From: Pseudomonadota bacterium
GTDB lineage: Bacteria; Pseudomonadota; Alphaproteobacteria; Azospirillales; Azospirillaceae
Length of the DNA stretch: 7,396 bases
Direction of reading: 5' to 3'
Assembly (NCBI GenBank): GCA_023412175.1
Contig: JAEYOB010000733.1
Location: forward strand, 1-7,396
The first letter of the stretch is position 1. Every line of letters starts with the position of its first letter. The position numbers were made by a program, and so were the translations under genes. Below, piece by piece: positions 5,453 through 7,396 of this stretch. The notes beneath the pieces are model-generated. The model had not been told where the DNA came from. It worked only from the letters and a program-made list of their open reading frames with translations, and made no database searches.

Positions 5453-5995
5453 ATGTCCTCTAAAGTCTGTGTCGGCCAGTTCGCCGGTTCGCACGGTGTG
5501 CGCGGCCTCGTGAAGCTGAAGAGCTTCACCGAGGATCCCGCGGCCGTGGCCGCGTACGGGCCGCTGACCGACGAGTCCGGCCGGCGCACGTTCCGCGTGT
5601 CGCTCAACGGCACCGTCAAGGACCTGTGGCTCGCCCGCGTGGAGGGGATCGCCACCCGCGAGCAGGCGCAGGAGCTGGTCGGCGTACGCCTGTACGTCGA
5701 CCGGTCGGTGCTGCCGGATACCGGGGACGAGGACGAGTTCTACCACGCCGACCTTATCGGCCTCCGGGTCGAGACGGCGGCCGGGGAGCCGTTCGGGACG
5801 GTGCTGGCGGTCTATGATTTCGGCGGCGGCGACGTGCTGGAGATCCGCACGGAGGCCGGTGCCACGGAGCTGTTGCCGTTCACCAGGGCCTGCGTGCCGG
5901 TGGTGGACGTCAAGGGCGGACGGGTGGTCATCGACCCGCCCGCGGTGGTCGAAGCCAAGCCCGAAGGGCAGGGCGGCGGGGAGTCGGAGCCGTGA
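5453..5995 (+). CDS. rimM: 16S rRNA maturation factor RimM
   Basis: 180 residues. RimM binds ribosomal protein S19 and assists assembly of the 30S head and processing of the 16S 3' domain. The N-terminal RimM barrel begins [20 protein letters not shown] (residues 5-24), the family hallmark. The linker and C-terminal PRC-barrel follow, with [22 protein letters not shown] and a GGGDVLEIR strand, then [20 protein letters not shown] near the end. The start at 5453 was chosen over the in-frame ATG at 5375 because the conserved domain begins within five residues and GAGGGAG lies just upstream; the longer form would translate the repeat element. That ribosome-binding site directly follows, and slightly overlaps, the 3' arm of the inverted repeat. 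The stop overlaps the trmD GTG start as GTGA, so the two genes are probably translationally coupled. Confidence 0.96.
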   Translation: MSSKVCVGQFAGSHGVRGLVKLKSFTEDPAAVAAYGPLTDESGRRTFRVSLNGTVKDLWLARVEGIATREQAQELVGVRLYVDRSVLPDTGDEDEFYHADLIGLRVETAAGEPFGTVLAVYDFGGGDVLEIRTEAGATELLPFTRACVPVVDVKGGRVVIDPPAVVEAKPEGQGGGESEP

Positions 5996-6789
5996 ACCAC
6001 GGCGCCAGCGGCCCGCTCGCCTGGACCGTCAAGGTGCTGACCCTGTTCCCGGAGATGTTTCCGGGGCCGCTCGGTCACAGCCTGGCTGGCAAGGCGTTGG
6101 AAAATGGCGTGTGGTCGCTGGAATCAGTGGACATTCGCGATTTTGCGCGCGATAAACACCGCTCTGTTGACGATGCCCCCTTCGGCGGGGGCGCGGGCAT
6201 GGTGATGCGGCCGGACGTTCTGGACGCCGCGTTCACTACGGCCTGCGGACCGCCGGGTGCCGAGGGGCGCGGTCGGGTGATCTACCTGTCGCCGCGCGGC
6301 CGGGTCCTGGACCAAGCCCTGGTCAAGGAGTTGGCGGCGACCCCGGTGGTCACGCTGCTCTGCGGCCGGTACGAGGGGGTCGACAAACGGGTGCTGGAGG
6401 CGCACGGAGTCGAGGAGGTCAGCCTCGGCGATTTCGTGCTGTCCGGCGGCGAGCCGGCCGCGCTTGCCCTGATCGACGCCGTGGTGCGCTTGCTGCCCGG
6501 CGTCATGGGGAACGTGGCGACGGCCGAAGACGAGAGTTTCGAACGGGGGTTGCTCGAATACCCCCACTACACGCGGCCTGCCGTCTGGACCGACGGGCTG
6601 GGTGTGGAGCGGTCGGTGCCGGAGGTTCTTCTCTCCGGCCACCATGAGAAGGTTCGCGCCTGGCGGCTCGCCGAGGCGGAGCGGATCACACGGGCCCGGC
6701 GGCCCGACCTTTGGTCCCGCTACGAAGCGAGTCGTCCGGTGCCGGAGAAACGGGCCCGCAGACGCAGGCCGAGTGGAACGACGGAGTGA
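5992..6789 (+). CDS. trmD: tRNA (guanine-37-N1)-methyltransferase TrmD
   Basis: 265 residues. TrmD transfers a methyl group from SAM to N1 of G37 next to the anticodon, preventing +1 frameshifting. It is a SPOUT-fold dimer with a deep trefoil knot that binds SAM. Family motifs in order: [20 protein letters not shown] (16-35), [16 protein letters not shown] (57-72), [12 protein letters not shown] (97-108), [13 protein letters not shown] (122-134), [19 protein letters not shown] (144-162), [16 protein letters not shown] (181-196) and [17 protein letters not shown] (209-225). R166 aligns with the catalytic Arg154 of E. coli. The residue aligning with the general base Asp169 is E181, with D180 next to it. 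The start is GTG, overlapping the rimM stop (GTGA), with GGGGAG 8 bases upstream; the first ten residues extend beyond the usual N-terminus. The Arg-rich C-terminal tail (RARRRRP) is unconserved. rplS follows after 40 bases. Confidence 0.97.
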   Translation: MNHGASGPLAWTVKVLTLFPEMFPGPLGHSLAGKALENGVWSLESVDIRDFARDKHRSVDDAPFGGGAGMVMRPDVLDAAFTTACGPPGAEGRGRVIYLSPRGRVLDQALVKELAATPVVTLLCGRYEGVDKRVLEAHGVEEVSLGDFVLSGGEPAALALIDAVVRLLPGVMGNVATAEDESFERGLLEYPHYTRPAVWTDGLGVERSVPEVLLSGHHEKVRAWRLAEAERITRARRPDLWSRYEASRPVPEKRARRRRPSGTTE

Positions 6790-6829
6790 CGGTCCGCCGC
6801 GAGGCGCGCCGAGGAAAAGGGGTAGTGTC

Positions 6830-7222
6830 ATGAACCTGTTGCAGCAGCTCGAGCAGGAGCAGATCCAGAAGGCCCTTGGCGACAAGGCCATCCCGGAATT
6901 CTCGCCGGGCGATACGCTCCGCGTGAACGTGAAGGTGGTCGAGGGCACGCGCGAGCGCGTCCAGGCCTACGAAGGCGTGTGCATCGCGCGCAAGAACGCC
7001 GGTGTGAACTCCTCGTTCACCGTGCGCAAGATCAGCTATGGCGAAGGCGTGGAGCGCGTGTTCCCGCTGTACAGCCCGCGCATCGACTCGATCGAGCTGG
7101 TCCGCAAGGGCGACGTCCGTCGCGCCAAGCTGTACTACCTGCGTGATCGTCGCGGTAAGTCGGCCCGCATCGCCGAGCGCACGACCGGCCGCGGCATGAA
7201 GAAGGCCGTCGCCGCGGAGTAA
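6830..7222 (+). CDS. rplS: 50S ribosomal protein L19
   Basis: 130 residues. L19 lies at the 30S-50S interface and contributes to an inter-subunit bridge. Family signatures: [16 protein letters not shown] at the N-terminus, [20 protein letters not shown] (residues 24-43), [20 protein letters not shown] (45-64), [19 protein letters not shown] (65-83) and [19 protein letters not shown] (96-114). About 15 residues of basic and Ala-rich tail exceed the roughly 115-residue E. coli protein. The start at 6830 is supported by AAGGGG 7 bases upstream and by the conserved N-terminus; a longer in-frame start at 6602 lies inside trmD and is rejected. It is the last gene of the operon and is followed by a strong hairpin. 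Confidence 0.98.
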   Translation: MNLLQQLEQEQIQKALGDKAIPEFSPGDTLRVNVKVVEGTRERVQAYEGVCIARKNAGVNSSFTVRKISYGEGVERVFPLYSPRIDSIELVRKGDVRRAKLYYLRDRRGKSARIAERTTGRGMKKAVAAE

Positions 7223-7250
7223 TCCGCCGGCCGCGTTCAAGAGCTTCCGG

Positions 7251-7280
7251 CGCCCGCCGTGGGGAAACCCATGGCGGGCG
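7251..7280. terminator. Hairpin terminator after rplS, possibly bidirectional
   Basis: CGCCCGCCGTGGG (7251-7263) and CCCATGGCGGGCG (7268-7280) pair over 13 positions with one G-T wobble, closed by a GAAA loop. The hairpin lies 28 bases after the rplS stop and 23 bases beyond the stop of a probable convergent gene, so it can serve both strands. The following sequence is only modestly T-rich (TTCGGCGTT), so it may act with Rho or mainly protect the 3' end. Confidence 0.65.
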
Positions 7281-7303
7281 TTCGGCGTTGGGAGGCGCTT
7301 GCC

Positions 7304-7396
7304 TTACCGGCGGGGCAGCGAATTGGTGTGCGCCTCCTTCAGCGTCGCCGGTTCGTTTATGTCGCCGACCACGCCGGTGGTGCTGGTCTCCTCGTC
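7304..7396 (-). CDS. C-terminus of a possible minus-strand gene (5' end outside window)
   Basis: Reading the minus strand from the window edge gives 30 residues (DEETSTTGVVGDINEPATLK, then EAHTNSLPRR) followed by TAA. The frame is open to the edge and the stretch is acidic and polar, as disordered C-termini often are. Codons are mostly G or C at the third position. It converges on rplS, with the strong hairpin between them. It is too short to identify, and an open frame of this length in GC-rich DNA can be chance. Confidence 0.4.
   Translation of the reverse strand, partial: DEETSTTGVVGDINEPATLKEAHTNSLPRR

Overview
The window looks like a chromosomal segment of a high-GC alphaproteobacterium. 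The strongest evidence is the plus-strand cluster ffh, (VOC pseudogene), rpsP, rimM, trmD, rplS. S16 and L19 carry the alanine/lysine-rich C-terminal extensions common in that class, and the Ffh tail is Gly/Phe-rich. A Rhodospirillales (Azospirillum-like) source is my best guess from protein style; no database was consulted.

Layout. Positions 2-472 (+) hold the 3' end of a gene whose protein ends in a J-domain with an HPD motif. Convergent to it, 514-855 (-) encodes a small exported protein of unknown function with its own likely promoter. Next come two minus-strand genes that form a compact unit. The first is a 449-residue pentapeptide-repeat protein (1436-2785) and the second a VOC/glyoxalase-fold protein (1010-1432). 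They are separated only by a stop codon and one further codon, in the same reading frame. A 335-bp divergent control region (2786-3120) separates this unit from ffh. It contains a convincing sigma70-type promoter for ffh (TTGACT, 17 bp, TATTGT) and a substantial hairpin in the ffh leader.

From 3121 the plus strand is a translation and protein-targeting operon. It encodes Ffh (SRP GTPase), S16, RimM (30S maturation factor that binds S19), TrmD (tRNA m1G37 methyltransferase) and L19. A VOC gene lies between ffh and rpsP and overlaps the ffh stop by ATGA, but codon 40 is TAA, so it is read as a recent nonsense pseudogene. Between rpsP and rimM lies a 119-bp inverted-repeat element that looks like a pair of REP/BIME units; its 3' end abuts the rimM ribosome-binding site. 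rimM and trmD overlap by GTGA. A strong hairpin at 7251-7280 closes the operon, and the window ends in the C-terminus of a probable convergent minus-strand gene.

I see no phage, insertion sequence, CRISPR, tRNA, rRNA or defence genes, and no evidence for an exotic new system. The points most worth a second look are the broken VOC gene inside the essential operon, the REP-like element at the rimM start, the two-module architecture of the pentapeptide protein, and the palindrome over its start codon.
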